Source: Symbiodinium natans (taxonomy: Eukaryota > Sar > Dinophyceae > Suessiales > Symbiodiniaceae). From it: DNA of 64,000 nt. Each line of letters starts with the position of its first letter. Position 1 is the stretch's first letter. Positions 26,101 through 39,300 of this stretch are shown here, piece by piece. Below the pieces are notes generated by a model. It saw only the letters and a program-made list of their open reading frames with translations, searched no databases and was not told where the DNA came from. A program made the translations under genes and the position numbers. The stretch is taken from the NCBI GenBank assembly GCA_905221605.1, contig CAJNDS010001114.1, forward strand, positions 415,001 through 479,000, in the 5' to 3' direction.

Positions 26101-29100
26101 TCATGACAAGGCTCCCCCACCTCCATCGAAAACAATAGCATGGTGGCTTCCCAGGGAAGGGGTGCCGTTTTGCTGGGCTTCTTTCAAGATTGCAGAACCT
26201 TTTGTTTCTCTATGGTGGTGCAGTACCCACATATTGGGAAATACCCGTATTAGGAACCTACATTTACAGCAAAAGCTCCCAAACAAACAAGCGTCCACAG
26301 CGTCCCCCTCCCAGCAACAGCTACCTGAACCGTACGTTGCACAAACCAACCCGAAGTCGAAGCAAAGCAGAGACAAAAGCTAATGCATCTTAAACGAAGT
26401 CCCGAGCTCTGAACCTAGTCGAAGGGACTGCCACGAGGACTACGAAACCATAAGCTTAAGCTCCTAACTAGCCTTGAAACCTTGTCAGAGATTCTCGGGC
26501 CTCCTTTCATTCGCTGGCAGGCTCATGGGTGATTACAATAGCTTCTGCATTCACACATCACTCCAACTTTCCATCGCAACATCCCAAACCCCAACCGAGC
26601 CAGCCTAGAAGCCCAAGGCACCTGGAAATGAAAGCCCCCACCCCAAAACGCTGCACGCTGCTCCACCTGCGGCTCGGTTTTCCCCGTGGACCAGAGGAGC
26701 TGCATCTCCTTCAGGCACTCCAGGGTTGGGCTAAGAACAACTCACCATACCAAACCCATACCCCTTAACCTATGAAAGTTAATATAAAGGGAGTCTAAGA
26801 GAGGATCTTACCATACCCCTTGATGTCTTTCTAGGGGTATGCCCTAGGGGTATGTTGAATATTTCTTAGATTGGGGGGGGGGCTTCAGGGATGTGGGGGC
26901 TAAGGGTTCAAGCGGCGCATGGGCTTTTCAGGGCAACACGAATCCTGAACTCCTAAACCCCACAACCCCGGCAACATCGTGCTGCAGCGCTTCTCATCCT
27001 AAGTCGGGTCAACTCTTGGCTGCGTTGCCCTCAGGCACCCCGAACCGCCTAAACCATTGGGGGCCGAAGGACTCAGCCAGCCTGACAAACCAAAAGGAAA
27101 ATTTCTCGCAGAACAGCTATCCCTAAAGCAGAACCTGTACAGACTTCGAAGCTGGGCCGTCTCCTCATGCGTCTCTTCGACGTGGATCGCGCGATCCACC
27201 TCTGCAAACTCCTGCCAGCTCCGCGCTCGAAAGACTGTTTGGGGCCTAGTCAGCTCATCAGCAGTTGCATCGACCACTCATTGCTGAGTTCATCATGGCA
27301 GTAGAACGCTGTTGGGGCATGAGGGCTGAAGGAACCTGCAAAACGTCTGGGTAGGGATTATAACTTCAATGCCGCACCACTGAGCACCCCCAACTCCCAA
27401 TTCCCAAGCAGGTCAGCTCTCCCTCAGGCCGATATGCTGACAAGCCCGCGGTGGTTGTAAGAAACGCAGAACTGGGTTGGCCTGAAAAACCTTTTGAAAA
27501 ATGTTTGTATATAGGGCGCCTTCTTCAACCCATAAAAAACCCAAAAGCCAACCTAGACCTAGGGAATGTATTTTCAGATGTTGCAGGTTCTGAAGGCTGC
27601 CTCTTCGGTCATCAGCGTGCGGAGGCGCATGCGATCCTTGGGAGCACGAAAGAGGGCGTCTACCCGCTGAGCTCTTAGACCCTGAAAGCCGACATCGTCT
27701 GGAATCATCTTCATCCATCTCTGAAGCCTACAATCCACTAAGCCCTTGAACAGGCTTAGGAACATGACCCTCCATTTTCCTGGCGATACCTAAGCTCGGC
27801 CTGTCGGGGTGGGCGCCCGAAGCTGCAAAAAGGGAGTAAACGGACCCCTGATGGCGAAATATTTTGGGGGATTCACTGCAGTTGTGGCTTCTCGGTCTAG
27901 GGCAAGAGCAGTAGGGAATTAGTTGCAACCTCCAAGATGCGGGAACCTCATCGCCACAAAGCCTTAAAGCCAGCAAGTCCCGCCACAAAATACGATGAAG
28001 AATATGAGAAACCTTGGATGAAGCAACACCAGAGCCACTACATCCTATAGACCCTGGATCGCTTAGCTCGCTGTTTGCGGCCCGCAGGGCCCAGTTGAGC
28101 CTCCACTTGTCGTGGTCGTCCAGCTCACCATCGTAGTAGCCTGCCCAGGACACTCTAAGACAGTGACAAGCCCGCTGAAGCAGCCTCCTCGAACCTATAG
28201 CCGGCAAGCCGATGGTCTTTACAAACGACTTCGGAAGTTGGCTTGAAGGCAACCGGATAACGACACTGCTTCTTCCTTCCCTCTGCTACAAAAAAGCAAG
28301 CCGTAGAATCGTAAAAAACCCAGCGGGGCTCGCCGGAGCTGCTCATCCGGAGGTGGATCTTGAGGCCGACAGCAGCGGCGATGGCGAACCTAACGTCCCA
28401 GGGGAATCAGCTTGAAAACGTCAAAGGCCCCAAACTCAGGAGACCTTACCCCCCAATTTCCAGGGTGGGCTTCTTCGGGCGTAGGTGTAGATCTAAAGCT
28501 ACTGCTTCGTTCATCGCAAGGTAATTATCTTACAGGGCTTTCGGGCGCAGGTCTTGAGGTTTAGGGTCGTTTTGGGGCTGGCCTGCATACTTCTGCCCCG
28601 GCTGCGCTCCCTCCGGCTTCATGGTACCTATATGGTGAGCTCTCCAAACTATGGTCCCTTTTGGGGTACGTACCCTAAATAATAGGGGCAAAAGGGACCA
28701 TGTCTTTGAGAAATGACCCATTGCAGGCAACCTGGCTAGACCGGCATCCTGCCGCTTTGGTTGAGCTTGGAGACTTTTTCCCCAGTGGGCTAGATTGTCG
28801 GAACTGCCCGGGCCCCTCCGCCCGCTGCGCACCATGGGTTTATGCCAATTTTTCGTTGGTTTTTGGATGTTTGGCACGAAATGCGAAACTGTCGCCCCCT
28901 TTTACGGACGTAAAGGCTCGCGAAATGAGATGCTGCCGTCCGTGGCTTCTGGTCCCTGACTCATCTCATCCGCTTTCCGCCTGGAGCGCCTGTCTTGAAG
29001 TGTTCTTGTGGTGCCCTGGGAATTCTCTTGAGGGATGTTCTTCGAGTGCCAATGGAATGTTGGCTGCCTGGAGCGCTTGGGATGATCTCGGTGCATTTTG

Positions 29101-32100
29101 GAGGTGGTCTTGGACCAATGAAGTGCTCCTTAAAGTCCCATGGTCTCTCACTGTCTGGGGTCTAGCGACTCACGACCGTCCAACTCCGAGCTTGAGGTCC
29201 TATGTGATTGGGTTGAGAGTGGAGAGTTGAGGGTTGAGGGTTTGGGTCTTAGAGGGCAGAGGCTTTCGTATCGGGTTAAGGGCTGTCAGGGCTTCAGAGG
29301 ATAACAGGGCTATATAGCAAAGCCGCCGGACCACGTCCTTCCGGGCGCGCGAGGCCTTGAAATCGTCCTGAAGAGACCACCCAGCAACACCAACAGCGGT
29401 GTAAGGTTGACTTAGGGTTTTTAGGGTTCAAGGCTGTAAGGTTGACGTAGGTTTTTAGGGTTTAAGGCTGCAAGACATGGAAGCAAAAACATCGTGTAGA
29501 TACCTGAAGCGATTACTTGCGCTATTGAGGTGACAGGTATGCATGAAACCGTCTTGGTAGCGGGGAGTTCGAGGGTTGTAGAGTTCTGGGTTCCTGGCTC
29601 CTTGCTGCTAAGAGTTCCAGAGCCCTACCACCTTCAATCCCCCGACACCACACAAGGTAATCTGAGGTGTGGCGATCTTCGGCCTGGAGTTGGCAAGAGG
29701 ACCAAGGACTTATTGCTTCGGCTTTTTGGAGCTTAACAATCGGGTTTAGTGCACCTCGCCACTCGACGCGACTGCGACTGACCCCCCAAATCTCAAAGCG
29801 AACATGCCTTACCCTCCTGTGGATGCTGATTGGTGTGGCCACCTCTTGCACTACAGTATCCGGGGGCCCAGGGGGAATACAGTCATCCCCACTCCTCAGG
29901 ATCGTATACGACGTGCCAGACATTCCTTCTGAATTTCGAGCACTCCAACCCTCCGGAAACCCTAAACAGCCTAAACACCAAGAAAACGAAGTGCCCGAGC
30001 CCCCAAGAAAGGCAAGCGCACCTCATCGTCCAGGCTCTGCTTCCAAGGTAGGTTGAAGCCATCCTCCCCGCACCTCGAAGAGGACTTTGGTTGGAGCTAA
30101 ACCCTAAACCCTAAACCCCAAACCCTCAACCCTCAACCCTAAACTCTAAACCCTGGGTTTAGGTTGCAGGGTTGCGGCTGCTTTCCTACATGAGCAGTGT
30201 TCTTTTTTCTGTATATTCTTCTTGTTTGGCAGACTCCCATCTTGTGGACCTCCTACGCGCGGGGGAACGCACCTTATGCAAGACTAGCTACGTCGGAATA
30301 CGCAGGCAACCAGTGTGCTTGAGGAAGGCCTACGCGGAACCAGTGCCGACCTCGTAAAGGTTCAACGCATCAAAAGTTCTTGACCTTTGTTCCAACAATC
30401 AATATAGCCTGAACCTTGGTTCCCAATCCTGTGCTTGGACGTTGAACACGGAAGGGTTGCTACAAAGAGACTGCCTATGCCCAGGCTACACGCAGCTTAC
30501 GCCCTGCCTACGACCCATTCGGATAGTACAGACTGCCTCTCTTCGCACCAATCAAACAATTTTCTCTTTACGGGCTCATTGTCCGGCCACTTCCGACAGA
30601 AGAAGCCGAATTTATCCGATGGAGCCTATTGCCTTTCGGGCCTGTCTTCCATCCCTGCCTCCTATGCGAACTTATTCCCTGCAGGGAAAATGGCTGCGCA
30701 GCCGATTTCCAATTCACGTAAGCTCCCACATGAATCAAGCGCAGCTCACACGACTCTCCAAGCAAGTCATCTAGACACCCGGCTTGTTGGACAGCACCCA
30801 GTCAAGGGACGCTTCCTCAACCTTCCACCAACCCAGTCCAAACCCCCATAAAGCCCATTGCCGCGAACCCTAAACTCCAGAGACTGGCAGTGGGTCGCGC
30901 AAGTCTCGATCCAACCACCCAGAAAGCCCTGCCCTACACGCTATCGACCTTGAAAGAGATCAATGGCCCCGTGCAGCCGCGCTACCTTCGATTCCAAAGG
31001 TACTGGCCCTGCCCTCCTGCATCCAAACAAACTGCATTACGGAATGCCTTGAAGCTCGGGTTGAGTACTTTAGAATTGCCCCCCATTACTCCCGGCTTCC
31101 CTGTGAAACTCCACCCATGCCCCTCCCAGCTTGATCCTTGCCTCCCTGGGCTACCCTGACTTTGGCGCTCTGAAGGGCCCCCAACAGGTCAGACCAAACC
31201 CCACCTGGTCACTCCCCCAGCCAACACCCTTGCGTCCTCGGAAAAGGCCGCAGGCCAGCATCACCACGGATCGGAGGTTCGAGTAGAACTCAACCTGTGA
31301 GAACACCAAGGGAATAGGAACCGTGCATGTTGCTGCGTCAGCCGTCCATTTGAAGGTCTGCCCAGCGTCTCTGTACCTTCTCGACCTGTGCATGTTTGGG
31401 CCCCGGACCTCTGATCAAGCCTCTCTTTCTCCACTCGAGACAGCGGCTGCTGGATTGGGTCCAGGGGGCTTGAATCTTAGAGCTTCCGGCTGGCCCGGCC
31501 AATCCCAAACCTTGGACTCTAAGCTGCCACACGACAAGGAATCATATAGACCACACAACCCTCACCCCTCCGGCCCTGGATGTTTATTAGTAGCTCCCCA
31601 CCCAAACCAAAACCCCAATGGTTACACCCCGAAGCTGCTGCCCCTTCCTAGATTTCTGCTTCAGCTAAGGCGCCGCATGCATCCGGCCCTCCCAGTAGCG
31701 CTTGTACGAGGAGTTGGCACGAAAGACGATCAGAAAGCAGAGGCACTTGCCTACAGGATCTAGGGTTTGGACCCAGGGTTCAGGGTTTGAATTCAATGGC
31801 CTCAAGCGGTCCAGGGTTGAGAGAAAAGGCTTCTACGCCTCACTGCTCGGGCTTTACCCGCAGCCGCGTTTCCACGCACTACTTGTGACCATGTACCAGG
31901 ATGGGCTAATAGGCCCTAGAGTCCCCAGAGTCAACCCTATAAAGGGCCTTTTTTGAGGGTGATAGGGTCTAATAGCCCATCCTGGTACCACCAGTACTGC
32001 CATGGGTGGCAGATTGGGCGCCTCTCGAGCATCTTGGCAAATCATACACTTTGCGCCAGAGTTTGCATGGGGTCGAGCTCTTGGGCTTGGAATGAAACGA

Positions 32101-35100
32101 CTCTCGTTGTTTGTTCGGAGATGCTGCAGCAGGCTGTTGAAAAAAAACACGGCAAGGGGTTTGGGGTTTAGGGTTTAGGGTCTAGGGTTTAGGTTTGGGG
32201 TGTAGGGTTCTACAAGGGTTAAGGCCAGTCTGGGTCCAGTCATACGGCGGAGAAGGTTAGGGTGAACTTTCGGGCAGCATCGCTCTCCATCATGCAGACG
32301 AAACAAGCATGTGGCGGAGACAGGGTGAATTTGGAAGCTTGATGCCGCCCAGCTGCCCCAGATCTCACTATGCTTGAAGGCATCGCCGAAATTCGTGTCC
32401 AGAAACTCTTCCTTGCGCCCGGGGCAACAACGCACCTACTGTAAAACTCGTAAATAAAAAACCCAAAACCCCAAAAACACATGTTGAGCAACAAAGCCAC
32501 TCCGAATCAGACGGTCGCGCAATGTCAAGTTCACCTCAACACGCAATGCCAGTAAAAGAAGCCTGGGAGACAACGGACAGAACCCGATGAAGATTAAAAG
32601 CCATTGCGGGATGGACCTTGTTATACAGGGGTCGGGGGCAAAATCACTAATAGTATTCCCTTATGGTCCCTTTTACAAATATACCATAGTAACCCCCAAA
32701 ACCCTATGCCTATTATTAAGGCCCTAAATTAATATTGTTGGACTTGAGTTTGAACCATCGACTTGTCCGAGGGTCCAGTGCATACGCCGCCACCACGTAC
32801 AGGAAGAAGGTGCCCAGCTTGGTGCTGCAGGCCTGCGGCAACACGGTTTAGGGTTTAGGGTTTAGGGTTTAGGGTTTAGGGTTTAGGGTTTAGGGACACA
32901 CACCCCCAACGTTCGGGGCCATGAGTCCCAGGATTGTCCCATTGGAACCAACTCACCGTGCAATTGCTCCGTGTCTGTGCCAACCGCACTGAAACATCTG
33001 GCCAAGCCAAAACCTGATTCGACATTCAATCCACTGCCAGCCTTTGATGTGTTGTCAATTGCACCAACGTCGACGAGAGGGCTCTTTTCTAGTGCACTGC
33101 TCTCACAACCAGATTTTGATATCCGGATCTTGGGCATACCATGAACGGACGCAGAAGTCGCCTCCGACATAAAAGGTTAAATGCCTGGCGTCTAGCTCCA
33201 TACAGCCTTTTGGAGCGGGTTGTGTGTCGCTGCTGTTGGGTGCTCTTGATGCTACCGGGCCATGTGGGCAGAACCACTTGCAAGATTTTTTGCGGATTTA
33301 ATGATTTGGAACTTCCATGGAACAGTGGATGGGTCAATCTGACGAAGGAAAAGCTGCAAGTCAGTTGGTACACCAGGGATGCAACTTATGAGCAGGGCAG
33401 ATCAAAGACAACCGGTGCTGAGTCGAGAGAAAACTTGCTAAGCCCTGTATGATTGTGTGCTGATTTTTTGTTCTGGAAAGGAGTACATGTGCTTTACAAG
33501 ACGGAGATGCTAACCAACTGGCCGTTGTTGAGGGAGAGCTTTCCGAAGTCTTTGTCTAGGAAAGTGGAAACAGTGCAATAACATGACATCGGGTGGACGA
33601 TTCGGTCTGAGTTGAAGGTCAAAACCTTGGATTGAGCAGATGACCCCCGGAACACTCGAGGAGTCGCACCACTCCACGTGTCGTGGCGATGCCGCTGATC
33701 ACCCTCAACATGCAACTTTCCACCAGCCTCTACTTGGGAGTTTACGACAATTAGCACCCCTATAGTAGGATTCCCTTATAAAAAGGGCCCATAGGGTACC
33801 CCTAATTTCGGAAACCCCCAATAGTACCCTTCAAGGCACCAATGCCCGCTGGCATAGCATCGTTGCTACATAAGACTTGAGGCAAGCCCGGAACAGCACA
33901 AGACACATGAAGCCCTGCACGCTGAGGAGCACTGAACCGACTGAACCCAAAACATCCACCCCCCCCCCCCCCCAACCCCTAAACCCTAAACCCTAAACCC
34001 TAAACCCTGTAAACCCTAAACCCCTAAATCGTATAAACCCTAAACCCCAAAACCCTCCAAGACATCCCATTGGCAGGCCTGGATGGTCGTTCCCTCCCAT
34101 CGGAAGAGGACATCGGTCCAGGAGTCGGCATGGTACCAGATCATCAGCGGGGGGCCCGGGAATTAGGGAGTATGGGGGGGCTTAAGGGCTTCTGGGAGTG
34201 TAGTTTAGGGCAGTTTAGGGGCAGTTTAGGGCAGTTTAGGGCAGTTTAGGGCGGAACCTTCCGGCTCTGTGGGGGCTTGGGCCGCTGCCCGACATCCATT
34301 TTGACCCTACCAGCTTGCCGGTGACGTTGATCAACTGTCGTGTGTTTGGGCTTATGGTCGTAGCACGATTTCGGGCTTACACTTTCGACTTCGACCTTGG
34401 GGTGTTGAGGGTAGTGGTTGACCGGGCGGGGGTCTAGTTCAAGATGTGACCGTGGAAGGCCTTCGGCCTACACTGACCGCCCCGGATTCTACCTCGGACG
34501 TGTGAACAGCTTGGGCCCAAACGACACCAGAACGATCTTCAAACTGGAGACTGGAGAGTCATGGCCACCATGGTTCAACACCCTCAGGAACTCCAGAGAA
34601 AATTCAAGGCCAAGACCACCGCGAGTCCTCAAAAACGTAAGCCCAACAACCGACACCGACCGTACCCCCAGCTAAGGCCCAAGGTAGCTAAGAGCCCCTC
34701 AACTGAATTCGTGGCATCGCAGAGCCCAAAACAAGGTTGCAAAGCTCAAGCTTTTCCGTAAGAGTTCTGAAACCCTTGAAAGCCAGCCACAGGCCCGAAG
34801 ACTCCTGCATTTGGCAGCTAGGCGCTCGGGGTCACGTGGGCCCTTGCTCAAGCCCAACCCCAAACCCCAAAACCCCAAACCCTAAACCCTAAACCAAAAA
34901 CCCTAAACACCAAAACCGTCGAGTTTATGAGGCCATGAGCAGCAAAGTCTTTGCATACTCAGAACTATGTGTGCCAACCAGCTTGTCTGATACCAGCAGA
35001 AGGCAATTCAAAAGGTTATCTTGAACCCTACGTCTCGAATGGGTCTTGCTCTTGGTCTTAGTTTGCTGCGTAGAAGTCTCAGGCTTTTTGGCACATTCCA

Positions 35101-36339
35101 CATGCATGGTTTGGGATGTTCCCCCTTATGCTAAAAGTCCTTAATAGGGATTATAGTACCCCCTAGGGTTGAGGGTTTATAGGGTTTAGGGTATTATAGT
35201 CCCGAGTAAGGACTGTTAGTACAACGGGGAACATACTCCCCTCTGTGATGCACGAACCCAACACTGGTCATGTAGGGGCCTCAATAAATGGAACAGGGCT
35301 TTGGGGGATTAGTTTGAGTATAACTCTGAAGGGACCATGAAGGAATACTAGTAGTAACTATCCCCACCCCTATATGCATTAAGCTCACGAAGCTTTTAAA
35401 CCCTCCCATCCACCTTGTCAGCCACCTCTGCGCTGACGGCTTCCTACGCAGAACTCGGCACTAAAGCAAGCTTTGGAGGTTCCATTTCCCAGCAGTGACT
35501 TGCGTTCTGCAAGTTTAGAGAGGACGGCCGTCGGAGCCATTGATTACAGCAACAGACCCTCGTTTTAAAGTCGGCGTCTCAGGATTTCTGGCCGACGTAC
35601 CAAAACCAAAAAAGCGTTCAATCTTCACTCTACCCCTCCCACCGCCGCAGCAAAAAAAGACTAAACCGAAGAGCGCGCATCTCCGAAGATGCTGAAGCGG
35701 CATGGAGCCCCGCCGAGGCAACCCGATGCTCGCAAAGGCAGCTCTCTTCAGCCCTCACTTCTTAAAGCAGATCCCAACCCTAACCCCAAACCCTAAACCC
35801 TTGTCCTCTGACATTCTGGCACCCGAAACCCAAAGCAAGGACCCCAGAGTTCCCGCACCCAAAGCCGCTGAAAGACTCCACGCCTTGAGGTAGGCCCGAA
35901 TGTTGGCCTGAGTGCCAAAACCATTGGTGCGGGTTGGCTTTTGGGATTGGAGGGTTCGGTCTGGAGGGGGTGGCTGAACATCGTTCCACCGTAGACCGGG
36001 ACCCCTCATTCCCAAAGACTTGCAAGCAAGACGAAGGAGAAAGTCGAACCCTAAACCGCGTTTCGCAGACTTTCCCACAAGCCTGGGACCACAATTTCCT
36101 CAGCCTGTCGCTCCAAGCATCTTGGAACCAGACATGTTAGCGGGACGGTTGGTGGGCGAGCGTGCACGCGGCTGACACAGCGTGTAAACTTTGGTCCGCG
36201 CGGCATGGCGTGCGGAACGCGTAGGACTCCATAGGAGCTTGCGCGTCGCTTGGAGGACTAAGGTCCTTAAGAGGCCCCGCGAATGTGGTTGACTGGTCCT
36301 CACTCCGTGCCGGCCGCGACAAGGGCACGGGCACGTTCA

Positions 36340-36370
<31 letters not shown>

Positions 36371-39300
36371 CTTCTTCTTCTTCTTCTTCTTCTTCTTCTT
36401 CTTCTTCTTCTTCTTCTTCTTCTTCTTCTGCTGCTGCTTCCGAAAACATGTCTGAACGCCAATTCGCAGTCGTGAACAGCCCTCCTTTACTGCACATCGC
36501 GCATGATCGAGATTACCTCCATGGAGCTAATCATTCCTGCACCCCAAACCACATGATCATAGGCCTCAGACCCGGTGTTCGAAACCCTAACGGGTCCCCT
36601 ACCCCCGCCCCCTTCCCCCCACCCGCCGCCCCGTTCCACACCTACTTACCCGTTCTCCCGGTCTGTTCGTCGATTAGATTGACAGATCGTGTTGTTCTGT
36701 CGTGGGGGCCGATGGAGAGTTGGAAGGGAGAGCCTGGGGCCCAGGAGCCTCGTTTTGCAGCAGAGAAGGCTTGGAGAGCAATGAACTTGTTTGGGCAGGA
36801 AAGGAACGTTCAGAACCCAAACCTGTCCGCTTGGTACCTAGCAACCCACACACACATACATATATACACATATGCCCCAGACTGCCAGAACCACCCCCCC
36901 CCACCCCCACCTAAACCCAGCTGAGCTCTTCTAAAACCAACCCCCCCCCCCCCATTTCTGTGGAAGGGGACCTGGGTCTCCTCGGCTTGCTCCGGCGTGG
37001 CGACCTTGCCGGTGCCGATGGCCTGCCATGCGAAATCATTTGGGGGTGCTTGGGTTTAGGGTTTAGGGTTTAGGGTTTAGGGTTTAGGGTTTAGGGTTTC
37101 GGGTTTCGGGTTTCGGGTTTAGGGTTTAGGGTTTAGGGCTTAGGGTTTAGGGTTTAGGGATTTTTTTTATCTGTGAAACTCATAGGGTTTGTGAATTTGG
37201 GATGAAGAAGTAAATCTGGCCGCAATGGGCGTCCTTAGTATGTTAGACCAGGCCTCTCGGATGTGTTGGGCTGAGAAAGCACTGTTCTTTGTGAGGCTTC
37301 TCTGTGCCCCCACCCGAAGCCCTACAACCCTAAGCTGGAACGCGAGGGGCCGGGGAGAGGGGGAGGAGCAGTGGGGAGTGAGTGGGGGTTCCTGACCGTC
37401 AACACGGAAAATGCCAAAGATGACTCGCTCATGCATTCCAAAAGTTACTGTTGCTTACGGGGGGTGGAGCAGTAGACCCTATCGCAGTTCCTCAACGAAC
37501 TCACATAGCAGTAGTGCTTATACGTCATTCCCCACTTTCCCAAAAGCTCCGGAAGCAAGACAGCCTCAGGGACTTGTTCTGCCGCAATTTTCTGGTTTGA
37601 AGATGGAGGGTCGAGCACTTTGATTCGGGCCCGGGTGCCTAAGACAGGGCCCATGCGGGTTACCACACGCACTACAAGGAGAGGCGCTCTGTGTGGGTTC
37701 CAGACATCTTGCTGTTTGCAGTTCGCTGCCCTAGGCCACAACCCGAAGTGAACTGCAATTTCCTTAAGGCTCTGTGGCTATGCCCGAGCAGGGGCCTCGT
37801 CCCACAACGGCCCGAACATGCTCAACGAGCTAGTTTGGTTGCATCGCAACGGCTTATTCGAAGGAGCGAAAGACCACAACCAAAGAGCCCAAGCAGTGGG
37901 CTTAGCCATTTAACGTGCCGAGCTGCCCAGACAGGCTCGTAGGCGATGACAATGTTGTCCTGCGGCATCAAAACCCCAACCCAAACCCCAAAAACCCTGA
38001 AACAGAGTCAGAGCCATTTCATATGTAGGCAACAACTATATATATATATATATTGTAGAGAGAGAGATATATCTATAGAGAGAGAGAGAGTATTTGCTCT
38101 TGCTTCACGATAATGTTTTACTATTTAACAGCTGTTATTTCTACACTTGTATTCATGCTTTGGAACAATGAACTACCGAAATAAAGTGTACACAAGGGAA
38201 ACAAACCTCCGCTTCTCTACATCCAAAATCCACCCGAAGGCAGTCCCAGTTCGTGATTTTTGGGATCACGGCAGCGAGCTGGCGCTTGTTCACCTTGCTT
38301 GAAGAAGCTTCTTTGGCTTCTACGGTTCGCGGTTGATGGGGGTTTAGGATGTGGGAAAGAAGATACGAACCAGCCCCAAATCTTGAAGAAACAGCCCTGG
38401 GTACTCTACCTAGAGTCTGTGAAACAGGGAATTTCAAGGACAAGGGCCTGGCCGCCAACCCTAAAGCGGCTTGGAGCTTGCATGGCTTGGAATCCCACAC
38501 CCGCCAGCCTATCACAGCGTAGATGTGTTGTACTGGTACCTAGAGTCTGGGGGAACCTGACGTCACTCGGGCAAAAGCAGTGGGTCTGGAGAAAGTCTGT
38601 TTTGCAGGACAGTTTCCGCAATTGGGATGTTCCCCCTTGCAGTCCTTAATCCGGATTATAGTACTCGCGATAATCATCCCTATTATAGTGCCCGCTATTG
38701 TAATCCCTACTAAGGACTGTTCGTACAAGAGAGAGCATCCCAAGCAATACATGTCCCAGACCCAGGAGTAACCTAGGAATAGCAAGGGTACCCTTTTTGT
38801 GGTTAAGGGGACTATGAGGGAAACCCGAAGAAAAGGAAATAAGGGCCTACTTGAGGTCCCAGTAGCCCTAAACCCTAAACCCTAAACCCTACACCCTAAA
38901 CCCTAAACCCTAAACCCAAGAAGGGCCTACTCCGGGTCCTAGTGTCAGGATGCACCCTGTGCACCTCGTCAGTTTTGTTGGCCTCGCGCTCCTCCAGGAG
39001 CTCGCCAATGCAGAAGATCACCTGTCTTCTTGGGAGTTTAGGGTTTAGGGTTTAGGGTTTAAGGTTTAGTTTAGGGTTTAGGGTTTAGGTGTTGCTAAGT
39101 CTGACCCCCGAGACAGCAACTTCTCAAGCCAAGCCCAAACTTTAAACCCTACACCCTAAACCCAAACCCTAAACCCTAAACCCGAAACCCTAAACCCCAA
39201 ACCCTAATCCAACGGCTGCTGGGCCTTGATGCCTGCAGCCTGGCACTTCTCCACCTTCACGGCCGTGTCCTTCCAGGTGAGGATTCGGACAGAGGGGGAG

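Noticed and set aside
36283-36924. 213-codon plus-strand ORF with a long poly-Ser run
   Set aside because: It is the (TTC)n microsatellite read in one frame, inside TPI intron 13; the flanks are not protein-like.
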